Below the pieces are notes generated by a model that was not told the origin of the DNA, ran no database searches, and saw nothing but the letters and a program-made list of their open reading frames with translations. A stretch of DNA of 64,000 nucleotides from Taudactylus pleione (lineage: Eukaryota > Chordata > Amphibia > Anura > Myobatrachidae), in the NCBI GenBank assembly GCA_031769625.1, contig JAUIMM010001415.1, forward strand, positions 246,924-310,923, in the 5' to 3' direction. Numbering within the stretch: the first letter of the stretch is position 1; each line of letters starts with the position of its first letter. The translations under genes and the position numbers were made by a program. Shown here one piece after another: positions 38,561 through 51,555 of the stretch.

Positions 38561-41500
38561 CAAAAACGAGCATTTGCTGTTTTCACTTAAATGCAGCATG
38601 GGAGAAAAACCATTTCACATCAGGTTTGTGGGTCTTGGTCTTCAACACATTCTGTGAAAGTTTGAGCTGTCTGTGTTTGCTACAAGAGGAGATATCACAA
38701 AGTATGCGCATTTGTTGTTTCCATTGGTTTCAATGCATTTTAGCCTAAAACGTGCATTTGCTGTTTTCTCTTAAATGCAACATGGGAGAAAAAGCATTTC
38801 ACATCACATTTGTGGGTCTTGGTCTTCAACACAATCTGTGAAATTTTGAGCTGTCTGTGCTTGCTACAAGAGGAGATATCACAAAGTATGCACTTTAGTT
38901 GTTTCCATTGGTTTCAATGCATTTTGTCCTAAGACGAGCATTTGCTGTTTTCTCTTAAACGCAACATGGGAGAAAAACCATTTCACATCACATTTTTGGG
39001 TCTTGGTCTTCAACACAATCTGTGAAATTTTGAGCTGTCTGTGCTTGCTACAAGAGGAGATATCACAAAGAATGCGCTTTTGTTGTTTCCATTGGTTTCA
39101 ATGCATTTTGGCCTAAAACGAGCATTTGCTGTTTTCTCTTAAAAGCAACATTAGAGAAACACCATTTCACATCACATTTGTGGGTCTTGGTCTTCAACAC
39201 ATTCTGTGAAATTTTGAGCTGTCTGTGTTTGATACAAGAGGAGATATCGCGAAGTATGGGTTTTTGCTGTTTCCATTGGTTTCAATGCATTTTGGCCTAA
39301 AACGAGCATTTGCTGTTTTCTCTTAAACACAACATGGGAGAAAAATCATTTCACATCACATTTGTGGGTCTTGGTCTTCAACACAATCTGTGAAATTTTG
39401 GGCTGTCTTTGTTTGATACAAGAGGAGATATCACAAAGAATGCGCTTTTGTTGTTTCCATTGGTTTCAATGCATTTTGGCATAAAACGAGCATTTGCTGT
39501 TTTCTATTAAATGCAACATGGGCGAAAAAGCATTTCACATCACATTTGTGGGTCTTGGTCTTCAACACATTCTGTGAAATGTTGAGCTGTCTGTGTTTGC
39601 TACAAGAGGAGATATCGCAAAGAATGCGCTTTTGTTGATTCCATTGTTTCAATGCATTTTGGCCTAAAACGAGCATTTGCTGTTTTCTTTTAAATGCAAC
39701 ATTAGAGAAACACCATTTCACATAACATTTGTGGGTCTTGGTCTTCAACACATTCTGTGAAATTTTGAGCTGTCTGTGTTTGATACAAGAGGAGATATCG
39801 CGAAGTATGGGTTTTTGCTGTTTCCATTGGTTTCAATGCATTTTGGCCTAAAACGAGCATTTGCTGTTTTCTCTTAAACACAACTTGGGAGAAAAACCAT
39901 TTCACATCACATTTGTGGGTCTTGGTCTTCAACACAATCTGTGAAATTTTGAGCTGTCTGTGTTTGCTACAAGAGTAGATATCACAAAGAATGTGCTTTT
40001 GTTGTTTCCACTGGTTTCAATGCATTTTGGCCTAAAACGAGCATTTGCTGTTTTCTCTTAAATGTAGCTTGGGAGAAAAACCATTTCACATCACATTTGT
40101 GGGTGTTGGTCTTAAACACAATCTCTGAAATTTTGAGCTGTCTGTGTTTGCTACAAGAGGAGCTATCACAAAGAATGCGCTTTTGTTGTTTCCATTGGTT
40201 TCAATGAATTTTGGCCTTAAACGAGCATTTGCTGTTTTCTCTTGAATGCAACATGGGAGAAAAACCATTTCACATCACATTTGTGGGTCTTCATCTTCAA
40301 CACAATCTGTGAAATTTTGAGCTGTCTGTGTTTGCTACTAGAGGAGATATCACAAAGTATGCACTTTTGTTGTTTTCATTGGTTTCAATGCATTTTGGCC
40401 TAAAACGAGCATTTGCTGTTTTCTCTTAAATGCTGCATGGGAGAAAAACTTTTTCACATCAGGTTTGTGGGTCTTGGTCTTCAACACATTCTGTGAAATT
40501 TTGAGCTGTCTGTGTTTGCTACAAGAGGAGATATCACAAAGAATGCGCTTTTGTTGTTTCCATTGGTTTCAATGCATTTTGGCCTAAAACGAGCATTTGC
40601 TGTTTTCTCTTAAATGCAACATTAGAGAAACACCATTTCACATCGCATTTGTGGGTCTTGGTCTTCAACACATTCTGTGAAATTTTGAGCTGTCTGTGTT
40701 TGATACAAGAGGAGATATCGCGAAGTATGGGTTTTTGCTGTTTCCATTGGTTTCAATGCATTTTGGCCTATAACGAGCATTTGCTGTTTTCTCTTAAACA
40801 CAACATGGGAGAAAAATCATTTCACATCACATTTGTGGGTCTTGGTCTTCAACACAATCTGTGAAATTTTGAGCTGTCTTTGTTTGATACAAGAGGAGAT
40901 ATCACAAAGAATGCGCTTTTGTTGTTTCCATTGGTTTCAATGCATTTTGGCCTAAAACGAGCATTTGCTGTTTTCTCTTAAATGCAACATGGGAGAAAAA
41001 GCATTTCACATCACATTTGTGGGTCTTGGTCTTCAACACATTCTGTGAAATGTTGAGCTGTCTGTGTTTGCTACAAGAGGAGATATCGCAAAGAATGCGC
41101 TTTTGTTGTTTCCATTGGTTTCAATGCATTTTGGCCTAAAACGAGCATTTGCTGTTTTCTCTTAAATGCAACATTAGAGAAACACCATTTCACATAACAT
41201 TTGTGGGTCTTGGTCTTCAACACATTCTGTGAAATTTTGAGCTGTCTGTGTTTGATACAAGAGGAGATATCGCGAAGTATGGGTTTTTGCTGTTTCCATT
41301 GGTTTCAATGCATTTTGGCCTAAAACGAGCATTTGCTGTTTTCTCTTAAACACAACATGGGAGAAAAACCATTTCACATCACATTTGTGGGTCTTGCTCT
41401 TCAACACAATCTGTGAAATTTTGAGCTGTCTGTGTTTGCTACAAGAGGAGATATCACAAAGAATGCGCTTTTGTTGTTTCCATTGGTTTCAATGCATTTT

Positions 41501-42060
41501 GGCCTAAAATGAGCATTTGCTGTTTTCTCTTAAATGCAGCTTGGGAGAAAAACCATTTCACATCACGTTTGTGGGTCTTGGTCTTCAACACATTCTGTGA
41601 AATTTTGAGCTGTCTGTGCTTGCTACAAGAGGATATATCACAAAGTAGGCACTTTTGTTGTTTCCATTGGTTTCAATGCATTTTGGCCTAAAACGAGCAT
41701 TTGCTGTTTTCACTTAAATGCAGCATGGGAGAAAAACCATTTCACATCACGTTTGTGGGTCTTGGTCTTCAACACATTCTGTGAAATTTTGAGCTGTCTG
41801 AGCTTGCTACAAGAGGAGATATCACAAAGTATGCACTTTAGTTGTTTCCATTGGTTTCAATGCATTTTGGCCTAAGACGAGCATTTGCTGTTTTCTCTTA
41901 AACGCAACATGGGAGAAAAACCATTTCACATCACATTTGTGGGTGTTGGTCTTAAACACAATCTGTGAAATTTTGAGCTGTCTGTGTTTGCTACAAGAGG
42001 AGATATCACAAAGAATGTGCTTTTGTTGTTTCCATTGGTTTCAATGCATTTTGGCCTAAA

Positions 42061-42607
42061 ATGAGCATTTGCTGTTTTCTCTTAAATGCAGCTTGGGAGA
42101 AAAACCATTTCACATCACGTTTGTGGGTCTTGGTCTTCAACACATTCTGTGAAATGTTGAGCTGTCTGTGTTTGCTACAAGAGGAGCTATCACAAAGTAT
42201 GCGCTTTTGTTGTTTCCATTGGTTTCAATGCATTTTGGCCTTAAACGAGCATTTGCTGTTTTCTCTTAAATGCAACATGGGAGAAAAACCATTTCACATC
42301 ACGTTTGTGGGTCTTCGTCTTCAACACAATCTGTGAAATTTTTAGCTGTCTGTGTTTGATACTAGAGGAGATATCACAAAGTATGCACTTTTGTTGTTTC
42401 CATTGGTTTCAATGCATTTTGGCCTAAAACGAGCATTTGCTGTTTTCTCTTAAATGCAGCATGGGAGAAAAACCATTTCACATCAGGTTTGTGGGTCTTG
42501 GTCTTCAACACATTCTGTGAAATTTTGAGCTGTCTGTGTTTGCTACAAGAGGAGATATCACAAAGTAGGCGCATTTGTAGTTTCCATTGGTTTCAATGCA
42601 TTTTGGC
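42061..42607 (+). repeat. Block C segment, copy 2 of the 4,047-bp-spaced pair
   Basis: This carries the same ordered rare variants as 38,014-38,560, with a GCAGCTTGGGAG start in place of GCAACATGGGAG. It overlaps the first unit of the local trimer duplication. Confidence 0.75.
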
Positions 42608-43349
42608 CAAAAACGAGCATTTGCTGTTTTCTCTTAAATGCAACATGGGAGAAAAACAATTTCACATCACATTTTTGGGTCTTGGTCTTCAACACAATCT
42701 GTGAAATTTTGAGCTGTCTGTGCTTGCTACAAGAGGAGATATCACAAAGAATGCGCTTTTGTTGTTTCCATTGGTTTCAATGCATTTTGGCCTAAAACGA
42801 GCATTTGCTGTTTTCTCTTAAATGCAACATGGGAGAAAAACCATTTCACATCACGTTTGTGGGTCTTCGTCTTCAACACAATCTGTGAAATTTTTAGCTG
42901 TCTGTGTTTGCTACTAGAGGAGATATCACAAAGTATGCACTTTTGTTGTTTCCATTGGTTTCAATGCATTTTGGCCTAAAACGAGCATTTGCTGTTTTCT
43001 CTTAAATGCAGCATGGGAGAAAAACCATTTCACATCAGGTTTGTGGGTCTTGGTCTTCAACACATTCTGTGAAATTTTGAGCTGTCTGTGTTTGCTACAA
43101 GAGGAGATATCACAAAGTAGGCGCATTTGTAGTTTCCATTGGTTTCAATGCATTTTGGCCAAAAACGAGCATTTGCTGTTTTCTCTTAAACGCAACATGG
43201 GAGAAAAACAATTTCACATCACATTTTTGGGTCTTGGTCTTCAACACAATCTGTGAAATTTTGAGCTGTCTGTGCTTGCTACAAGAGGAGATATCACAAA
43301 GAATGCGCTTTTGTTGTTTCCATTGGTTTCAATGCATTTTGTGCTAAAA
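42246..43349 (+). repeat. Local 3-monomer tandem duplication (2 x 552 bp)
   Basis: The segment 42,246-42,797 is repeated immediately at 42,798-43,349. Shared rare variants include CACGTTTGTGGGTCTTCG (near 42,300 and 42,852), TTTTTAGCTG (near 42,340 and 42,892), GTAGGCGCATTTGTAG (near 42,565 and 43,117) and CATTTTTGGGTC (near 42,669 and 43,221). The few differences seen include TTGATACTAG against TTGCTACTAG. This is a recent in-register tandem duplication. Confidence 0.85.
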
Positions 43350-44152
43350 CGAGCATTTGCTGTTTTCTCTTAAATGCAACATTAGAGAAACACCATTTCA
43401 CATCACATTTGTGGGTCTTGGTCTTCAACACATTCTGTGAAATTTTGAGCTGTCTGTGTTTGATACAAGAGGAGATATCGCGAAGTATGGGTTTTTGCTG
43501 TTTCCATTGGTTTCAATGCATTTTGGCCTAAAACGAGCATTTGCTGTTTTCTCTTAAACACAACATGGGAGAAAAATCATTTCACATCACATTTGTGGGT
43601 CTTGGTCTTCAACACAATCTGTGAAATTTTGAGCTGTCTTTGTTTGATACAAGAGGAGATATCACAAAGAATGCGCTTTTGTTGTTTCCATTGGTTTCAA
43701 TGCATTTTGGCCTAAAACGAGCATTTGCTATTTTCTCTTAAATGCAACATGGGAGAAAAAGCATTTCACATCACATTTGTGGGTCTTGGTCTTCAACACA
43801 TTCTGTGAAATGTTGAGCTGTCTGTGTTTGCTACAAGAGGAGATATCGCAAAGAATGCGCTTTTGTTGTTTCCATTGGTTTCAATGCATTTTGGCCTAAA
43901 ACGAGCATTTGCTGTTTTCTCTTAAATGCAACATTAGAGAAACACCATTTCACATAACATTTGTGGGTCTTGGTCTTCAACCAATTCTGTGAAATTTTGA
44001 GCTGTCTGTGTTTGATACAAGAGGAGATATCGCGAAGTATGGGTTTTTGCTGTTTCCATTGGTTTCAATGCATTTTGGCCTAAAACGAGCATTTGCTGTT
44101 TTCTCTTAAACACAACATGGGAGAAAAACCATTTCACATCACATTTGTGGGT

Positions 44153-46544
44153 CTTGCTCTTCAACACAATCTGTGAAATTTTGAGCTGTCTGTGTTTGCT
44201 ACAAGAGGAGATATCACAAAGAATGCGCTTTTTTTGTTTCCATTGGTTTCAATGCATTTTGGCCTAAAATGAGCATTTGCTGTTTTCTCTTAAATGCAGC
44301 TTGGGAGAAAAACCATTTCACATCACTTTTGTGGGTCTTGGTCTTCAACACATTCTGTGAAATTTTGAGCTGTCTGTGCTTGCTACAAGAGGAGATATCA
44401 CAAAGTATGCACTTTTGTTGTTTCCCATGGTTTCAATGCATTTTGGCCTAAAACGAGCATTTGCTGTTTTCACGTAAATGCAGCATGGGAGAAAAACCAT
44501 TTCACATCACGTTTGTGGGTCTTGGTCTTCAACACATTCTGTGAAATTTTGAGCTGTCTGTGTTTGCTACAAGATGAGATATCACAAAGTATGCGCATTT
44601 GTTGTTTCCATTGGTTTCAATGCATTTTGGCCTAAAACGTGCATTTGCTGTTTTCTCTTAAATGCAACATGGGAGAAAAAGCATTTCACATCACATTTGT
44701 GGGTCTTGGTCTTCAACACAATCTGTGAAATTTTGAGCTGTCTGTGCTTGCTACAAGAGGAGATATCACAAAGTATGCACTTTAGTTGTTTCCATTGGTT
44801 TCAATGCATTTTGGCCTAAGACGAGCATTTGCTGTTTTCTCTTAAACGCAACATGGGAGAAAAACCATTTCACATTACATTTGTGGGTCTTGGTCTTCAA
44901 CACCTTCTGTGAAATGTTGAGCTGTCTGTGTTTGCTACAAGAGGAGATATCACAAAGTATACGCTTTTGTTGTTTCCATTGGTTTCAATACATTTTGGCC
45001 TAAAACGAGCATTTGCTGTTTTCTCTTAAATGCAACATGGGAGAAAAACCATTTCACATCACATTTGTGGGTCTTGGTCTTCAACACAATCTGTGAAATT
45101 TTGAGCTGTCTGTGTTTGCTACAAGAGGAGATATCGCAAAGAATGCGCTTTTGTTTTTTCCATTGGTTTCAATGCATTTTGGCTTAAAACGAGCATTTGC
45201 TGTTTTCTCTTAAATGCAACATTAGAGAAACACCATTTCACATCATATTTGTGGGTCTTGGTCTTCAACACATTCTGTGAAATTTTGAGCAGTCTGTGTT
45301 TGATACAAGAGGAGATTTCGCGAAGTATGGGTTTTTGCTGTTTCCATTGGTTTCAATGCATTTTGGCCTAAAACGAGCATTTGCTGTTTTCTCTTAAACA
45401 CAACATGGGAGAAAAACCATTTCACATCACATTTGTGGATCTTGGTCTTCAACACAATCTGTGAAATTTTCACCTGTATGTGTTTGCTACAAGAGGAGAT
45501 ATCACAAAGAATGTGCTTTTGTTGTTTCCATTGGTTCCAATGCATTTTGGCCTAAAACGAGCATTTGCTGTTTTCTCTTAAATGCAGCTTGGGAGAAAAA
45601 CCATTTCACATCACGTTTGTGGGTCTTTGTCTTCAACACACTCTGTGAAATTTTGAGCTGTCTGTGCTTGCTACAATAGGAGATATCACAAAGAATGCGC
45701 TTTTGTTGTTTCCATTGGTTTCAATGCATTTTGGCCTAAAACGAGCATTTGCTGTTTTCTCTTAAATGCAACATTAGAGAAACACCAATTCACATCACAT
45801 TTGTGGGTCTTGGTCTTCAAGACATTCTGTGAAATTTTGAGCTGTCTGTGTTTGATACAAGAGGAAATATCGTGAAGTATGGGTTTTTGCTGTTTCCATT
45901 GGTTTCAATGCATTTTGGCCTAAAACGAGCATTTGCTGTTTTCTCTTAAACACAACATGGGAGAAAAATCATTTCACATCACATTTGTGGGTCTTGGTCT
46001 TCAACACAATCTGTGAAATTTTGAGCTGTCTTTGTTTGATACAAGAGGAGATATCACAAAGAATGCGCTTTTGTTGTTTCCATTTGTTTCAATGCATTTT
46101 GGCCTAAAACGAGCATTTGCTGTTTTCTCTTAAATGCAACATGGGAGAAAAAGCATTTCACATCACATTTGTGGGTCTTGGTCTTCAACACATTCTGTGA
46201 AATTTTGAGCTGTCTGTGCTTGCTACAAGAGGAGATATCACAAAGAATGCGCTTTTGTTGTTTCCATTGGTTTCAATGCATTTTGGCCTAAAACGAGCAT
46301 TTGCTGTTTTCTCTTAAATGCAACATTAGAGAAACACCATTTCACATAACATTTGTGGGTCTTGGCCTTCAACACATTCTGTGAAATTTTGAGCTGTCTG
46401 TGTTTGATACAAGAGGAGATATCGCGAAGTATGGGTTTTTGCTGTTTCCATTGGTTTCAATGCATTTTGGCCTAAAACGAGCATTTGCTGTTTTCTCTTA
46501 AACACAACATGGGAGAAAAACCATTTCACATCACATTTGTGGGT
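44153..46544 (+). repeat. Block D unit 1, 13 monomers (2,392 bp)
   Basis: This first unit carries the TTTTCACGTAAATG variant at about 44,468, AACACCTTCTGTG near 44,900, and the GAGCAGTCTGTGTTTGATAC monomer near 45,291. It lacks the GTGTTGGTCTTAAAC monomer that unit 2 has near 47,280, which explains the one-monomer difference. Confidence 0.82.
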
Positions 46545-49120
46545 CTTGCTCTTCAACACAATCTGTGAAATTTTGAGCTGTCTGTGTTTGCTACAAGAGG
46601 AGATATCACAAAGAATGTGCTTTTGTTGTTTCCACTGGTTTCAATGCATTTTGGCCTAAAACGAGCATTTGCTGTTTTCTCTTAAATGCAGCTTGGGAGA
46701 AAAACCATTTCACATCACGTTTGTGGGTCTTGGTCTTCAACACATTCTGTGAAATTTTGAGCTGTCTGTGCTTGCTACAAGAGGAGATATCACAAAGTAT
46801 GCACTTTTGTTGTTTCCATTGGTTTCAATGCATTTTGGCCTAAAACGAGCATTTGCTGTTTTCACGTAAATGCAGCATGGGAGAAAAACCATTTCACATC
46901 ACGTTTGTGGGTCTTGGTCTTCAACACATTCTGTGAAATTTTGAGCTGTCTGTGTTTGCTACAAGATGAGATATCACAAAGTATGCGCATTTGTTGTTTC
47001 CATTGGTTTCAATGCATTTTGGCCTAAAACGTGCATTTGCTGTTTTCTCTTAAATGCAACATGGGAGAAAAAGCATTTCACATCACATTTGTGGGTCTTG
47101 GTCTTCAACACAATCTGTGAAATTTTGAGCTGTCTGTGCTTGCTACAAAAGGAGATATCACAAAGTATGCACTTTAGTTGTTTCCATTGGTTTCAATGCA
47201 TTTTGGCCTAAGACGAGCATTTGCTGTTTTCTCTTAAACGCAACATGGGAGAAAAACCATTTCACATCACATTTGTGGGTGTTGGTCTTAAACACAATCT
47301 GTGAAATTTTGAGCTGTCTGTGTTTGCTACAAGAGGAGATATCACAAAGAATGCGCTTTTGTTGTTTCCATTGGTTTCAATGCATTTTGGCCTAAAACGA
47401 GCATTTGCTGTTTTCTCTTAAATGCAACATGGGAGAAAAAGCATTTCACATTACATTTGTGGGTCTTGGTCTTCAACACCTTCTGTGAAATGTTGAGCTG
47501 TCTGTGTTTGCTACAAGAGGAGATATCACAAAGTATACGCTTTTGTTGTTTTCATTGGTTTCAATGCATTTTGGCCTAAAACGAGCATTTGCTGTTTTCT
47601 CTTAAATGCAACATGGGAGAAAAACCATTTCACATCACATTTGTGGGTCTTGGTCTTCAACACAATCTGTGAAATTTTGAGCTGTCTGTGTTTGCTACAA
47701 GAGGAGATATCGCAAAGAATGCGCTTTTGTTTTTTCCATTGGTTTCAATGCATTTTGGCTTAAAACGAGCATTTGCTGTTTTCTCTTAAATGCAACATTA
47801 GAGAAACACCATTTCACATCATATTTGTGGGTCTTGGTCTTCAACACATTCTGTGAAATTTTGAGCAGTCTGTGTTTGATACAAGAGGAGATTTCGCGAA
47901 GTATGGGTTTTTGCTGTTTCCATTGGTTTCAATGCATTTTGGCCTAAAACGAGCATTTGCTGTTTTCTCTTAAACACAACATGGGAGAAAAACCATTTCA
48001 CATCACATTTGTGGATCTTGGTCTTCAACACAATCTGTGAAATTTTGACCTGTATGTGTTTGCTACAAGAGGAGATATCACAAAGAATGTGCTTTTGTTG
48101 TTTCCATTGGTTCCAATGCATTTTGGCCTAAAACGAGCATTTGCTGTTTTCTCTTAAATGCAGCTTGGGTGAAAAACCATTTCACATCACGTTTGTGGGT
48201 CTTTGTCTTCAACACACTCTGTGAAATTTTGAGCTGTATGTGCTTGCTACAATAGGAGATATCACAAAGAATGCGCTTTTGTTGTTTCCATTGGTTTCAA
48301 TGCATTTTGGCCTAAAACGAGCATTTGCTGTTTTCTCTTAAATGCAACATTAGAGAAACACCATTTCACATCACATTTGTGGGTCTTGGTCTTCAAGACA
48401 TTCTGTGAAATTTTGAGCTGTCTGTGTTTGATACAAGAGGAGATATCGTGAAGTATGGGTTTTTGCTGTTTCCATTGGTTTCAATGCATTTTGGCCTAAA
48501 ACGAGCATTTGCTGTTTTCTCTTAAACACAACATGGGAGAAAAATCATTTCACATCACATTTGTGGGTCTTGGTCTTCAACACAATCTGTGAAATTTTGA
48601 GCTGTCTTTGTTTGATACAAGAGGAGATATCACAAAGAATGCGCTTTTGTTGTTTCCATTTGTTTCAATGCATTTTGGCCTAAAACGAGCATTTGCTGTT
48701 TTCTCTTAAATGCAACATGGGAGAAAAAGCATTTCACATCACATTTGTGGGTCTTGGTCTTCAACACATTCTGTGAAATTTTGAGCTGTCTGTGCTTGCT
48801 ACAAGAGGAGATATCACAAAGAATGCGCTTTTGTTGTTTCCATTGGTTTCAATGCATTTTGGCCTAAAACGAGCATTTGCTGTTTTCTCTTAAATGCAAC
48901 ATTAGAGTAACACCATTTCACATAACATTTGTGGGTCTTGGCCTTCAACACATTCTGTGAAATTTTGAGCTGTCTGTGTTTGATACAAGAGGAGATATCG
49001 CGAAGTATGGGTTTTTGCTGTTTCCATTGGTTTCAATGCATTTTGGCCTAAAACGAGCATTTGCTGTTTTCTCTTAAACACAACATGGGAGAAAAACCAT
49101 TTCACATCACATTTGTGGGT
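46545..49120 (+). repeat. Block D unit 2, 14 monomers (2,576 bp)
   Basis: This corresponds to unit 1 plus one monomer near 47,220-47,400. Most of it is repeated almost exactly 4,968 bp downstream in unit 4. Private changes include CTACAAAAGGAG near 47,143, TTGGGTGAAAAACC near 48,165 and AGAGTAACACC near 48,904. Confidence 0.85.
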
Positions 49121-51555
49121 CTTGCTCTTCAACACAATCTGTGAAATTTTGAGCTGTCTGTGTTTGCTACAAGAGGAGATATCACAAAGAATGTGCTTTT
49201 GTTGTTTCCACTGGTTTCAATGCATTTTGGCCTAAAACGAGCATTTGCTGTTTTCTCTTAAATGCAGCTTGGGAGAAAAACCATTTCACATCACGTTTGT
49301 GGGTCTTGGTCTTCAACACATTCTGTGAAATTTTGAGCTGTCTGTGCTTGCTACAAGAGGAGATATCACAAAGTATGCACTTTTGTTGTTTCCATTGGTT
49401 TCAATGCATTTTGGCCTAAAACGAGGATTTGCTGTTTTCACTTAAATGCAGCATGGGAGAAAAACCATTTCACATCAGGTTTGTGGGTCTTGGTCTTCAA
49501 CATATTCTGTGAAATTTTGAGCTGTCTGTGTTTGCTACAAGAGGAGATATCACAAAGTATGCGCATTTGCTGTTTCCATTGGTTTCAATGCATTTTGGCC
49601 TAAAACGTGCATTTGCTGTTTTCTCTTAAATGCAACATGGGAGAAAAAGCATTTCACATCACATTTGTGGGTCTTGGTCTTCAACACAATCTGTGAAATT
49701 TTGAGCTGTCTGTGCTTGCTACAAGAGGAGATATCACAAAGTATGCGCTTTAGTTGTTTCCATTGGTTTCACTGCATTTTGTCCTAAGACGAGCATTTGC
49801 TGTTTTCTCTTAAACGCAACATGGGAGAAAAACCATTTCACATCACATTTGTGGGTGTTGGTCTTAAACACAATCTGTGAAATTTTGAGCTGTCTGTGTT
49901 TGCTACAAGAGGAGATATCACAAAGAATGCGCTTTTGTTGTTTCCATTGGTTTCAATGCATTTTGGCCTAAAACGAGCATTTGCTGTTTTCTCTTAAATG
50001 CAACATGGGAGAAAAAGCATTTCACATCACATTTGTGGGTCTTGGTCTTCAACACATTCTGTGAAATGTTGAGCTGTCTGTGTTTGCTACAAGAGGAGAT
50101 ATCACAAAGTATGCACTTTTGTTGTTTCCATTGGTTTCAATGCATTTTGGCCTTAAACGAGCATTTGCTGTTTTCTCTTAAATGCAACATGGGAGAAAAA
50201 GCATTTCACATCACATTTGTGGGTCTTCGTCTTCAACACAATCTGTGAAATTTTGAGCTGTCTGTGTTTGCTACTAGAGGAGATATCACAAAGTATGCAC
50301 TTTTGTTGTTTCCATTGGTTTCAATGCATTTTGGCCTAAAACGAGCATTTGCTGTTTTCTTTTAAATGCAGCATGGGAGAAAAACCATTTCACATCAGGT
50401 TTGTGGGTCTTGGTCTTCAACACATTCTGTGAAATTTTGAGCTGTCTGTGTTTGCTACAAGAGCAGATATCACAAAGTATGCGCATTTGTAGTTTCCATT
50501 GGTTCCAATGCATTTTGGCCTAAAACGAGCATTTGCTGTTTTCTCTTAAATGCAGCTTGGGAGAAAAACCATTTCACATCACGTTTGTGGGTCTTTGTCT
50601 TCAACACACTCTGTGAAATTTTGAGCTGTCTGTGCTTGCTACAATAGGAGATATCACAAAGAATGCGCTTTTGTTGTTTCCATTGGTTTCAATGCATTTT
50701 GGCCTAAAACGAGCATTTGCTGTTTTCTCTTAAATGCAACATTAGAGAAACACCATTTCACATCACATTTGTGGGTCTTAGTCTTCAAGACATTCTGTGA
50801 AATTTTGAGCTGTCTGTGTTTGATACAAGAGGAGATATCGTGAAGTATGGGTTTTTGCTGTTTCCATTGGTTTCAATGCATTTTGGCCTAAAACGAGCAT
50901 TTGCTGTTTTCTCTTAAACACAACATGGGAGAAAAATCATTTCACATCACATTTGTGGGTCTTGGTCTTCAACACAATCTGTGAAATTTTGAGCTGTCTT
51001 TGTTTGATACAAGAGGAGATATCACAAAGAATGTGCTTTTGTTGTTTCCATTGGTTTCAATGCATTTTGGCCTAAAACGAGCATTTGCTGTTTTCTCTTA
51101 AATGCAACATGGGAGAAAAAGCATTTCACATCACATTTGTGGGTCTTGGTCTTCAACACATTCTGTGAAATTTTGAGCTGTCTGTGCTTGCTACAAGAGG
51201 AGATATCACAAAGAATGCGCTTTTGTTGTTTCCATTGGTTTCAATGCATTTTGGCCTAAAACGAGCATTTGCTGTTTTCTCTTAAATGCAACATTAGAGA
51301 AACACCATTTCACATAACATTTGTGGGTCTTGGTCTTCAACACATTCTGTGAAATTTTGAGCTGTCTGTGTTTGATACAAGAGGAGATATCGCGAAGTAT
51401 GGGTTTTTGCTGTTTCCATTGGTTTCAATGCATTTTGGCCTAAAACGAGCATTTGCTGTTTTCTCTTAAACACAACATGGGAGAAAAACCATTTCACATC
51501 ACATTTGTGGGTCTTGCTCTTCAACACAATCTGTGAAATTTTGAGCTGTCTGTGC
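46815..51555 (+). repeat. Near-perfect 4.7-kb direct repeat, copy 1
   Basis: This is repeated at an offset of exactly 4,968 bp (27 monomers) at 51,783-56,523. In a by-eye comparison I saw about eight single-base differences and no length change, so identity is around 99.8%. Limits are approximate because flanking monomers are also similar. Such identity between multi-monomer blocks points to a recent duplication or exchange. Confidence 0.82.
49121..51512 (+). repeat. Block D unit 3, 13 monomers (2,392 bp)
   Basis: This is the second unit type, marked by GCGCATTTGCTGTTTCC near 49,561, TTTCACTGCATTTTG near 49,767 and AGAGCAGATATC near 50,460. It recurs almost exactly at 54,089 and partly at 56,481. 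Confidence 0.85.

Larger units (their letters stand above)
36181..44152 (+). repeat. Block C, irregular mosaic of satellite monomers
   Basis: Monomers continue without interruption, but no single HOR period holds. Private markers include GGCATAAAACG (near 36,533, 37,270 and 39,479) and ATGGGCGAAAAAGC (near 36,573, 37,310 and 39,519). Spacings between like monomers vary: 736, 1,472, 2,208 and 4,047 bp. Several 1-bp deletions occur, such as ATGGAGAAAAAT near 36,391 and CCATTGTTTCAATG near 39,641. The D-type marker CTTGCTCTTC first appears at 41,393. I saw nothing other than satellite. Confidence 0.75.
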
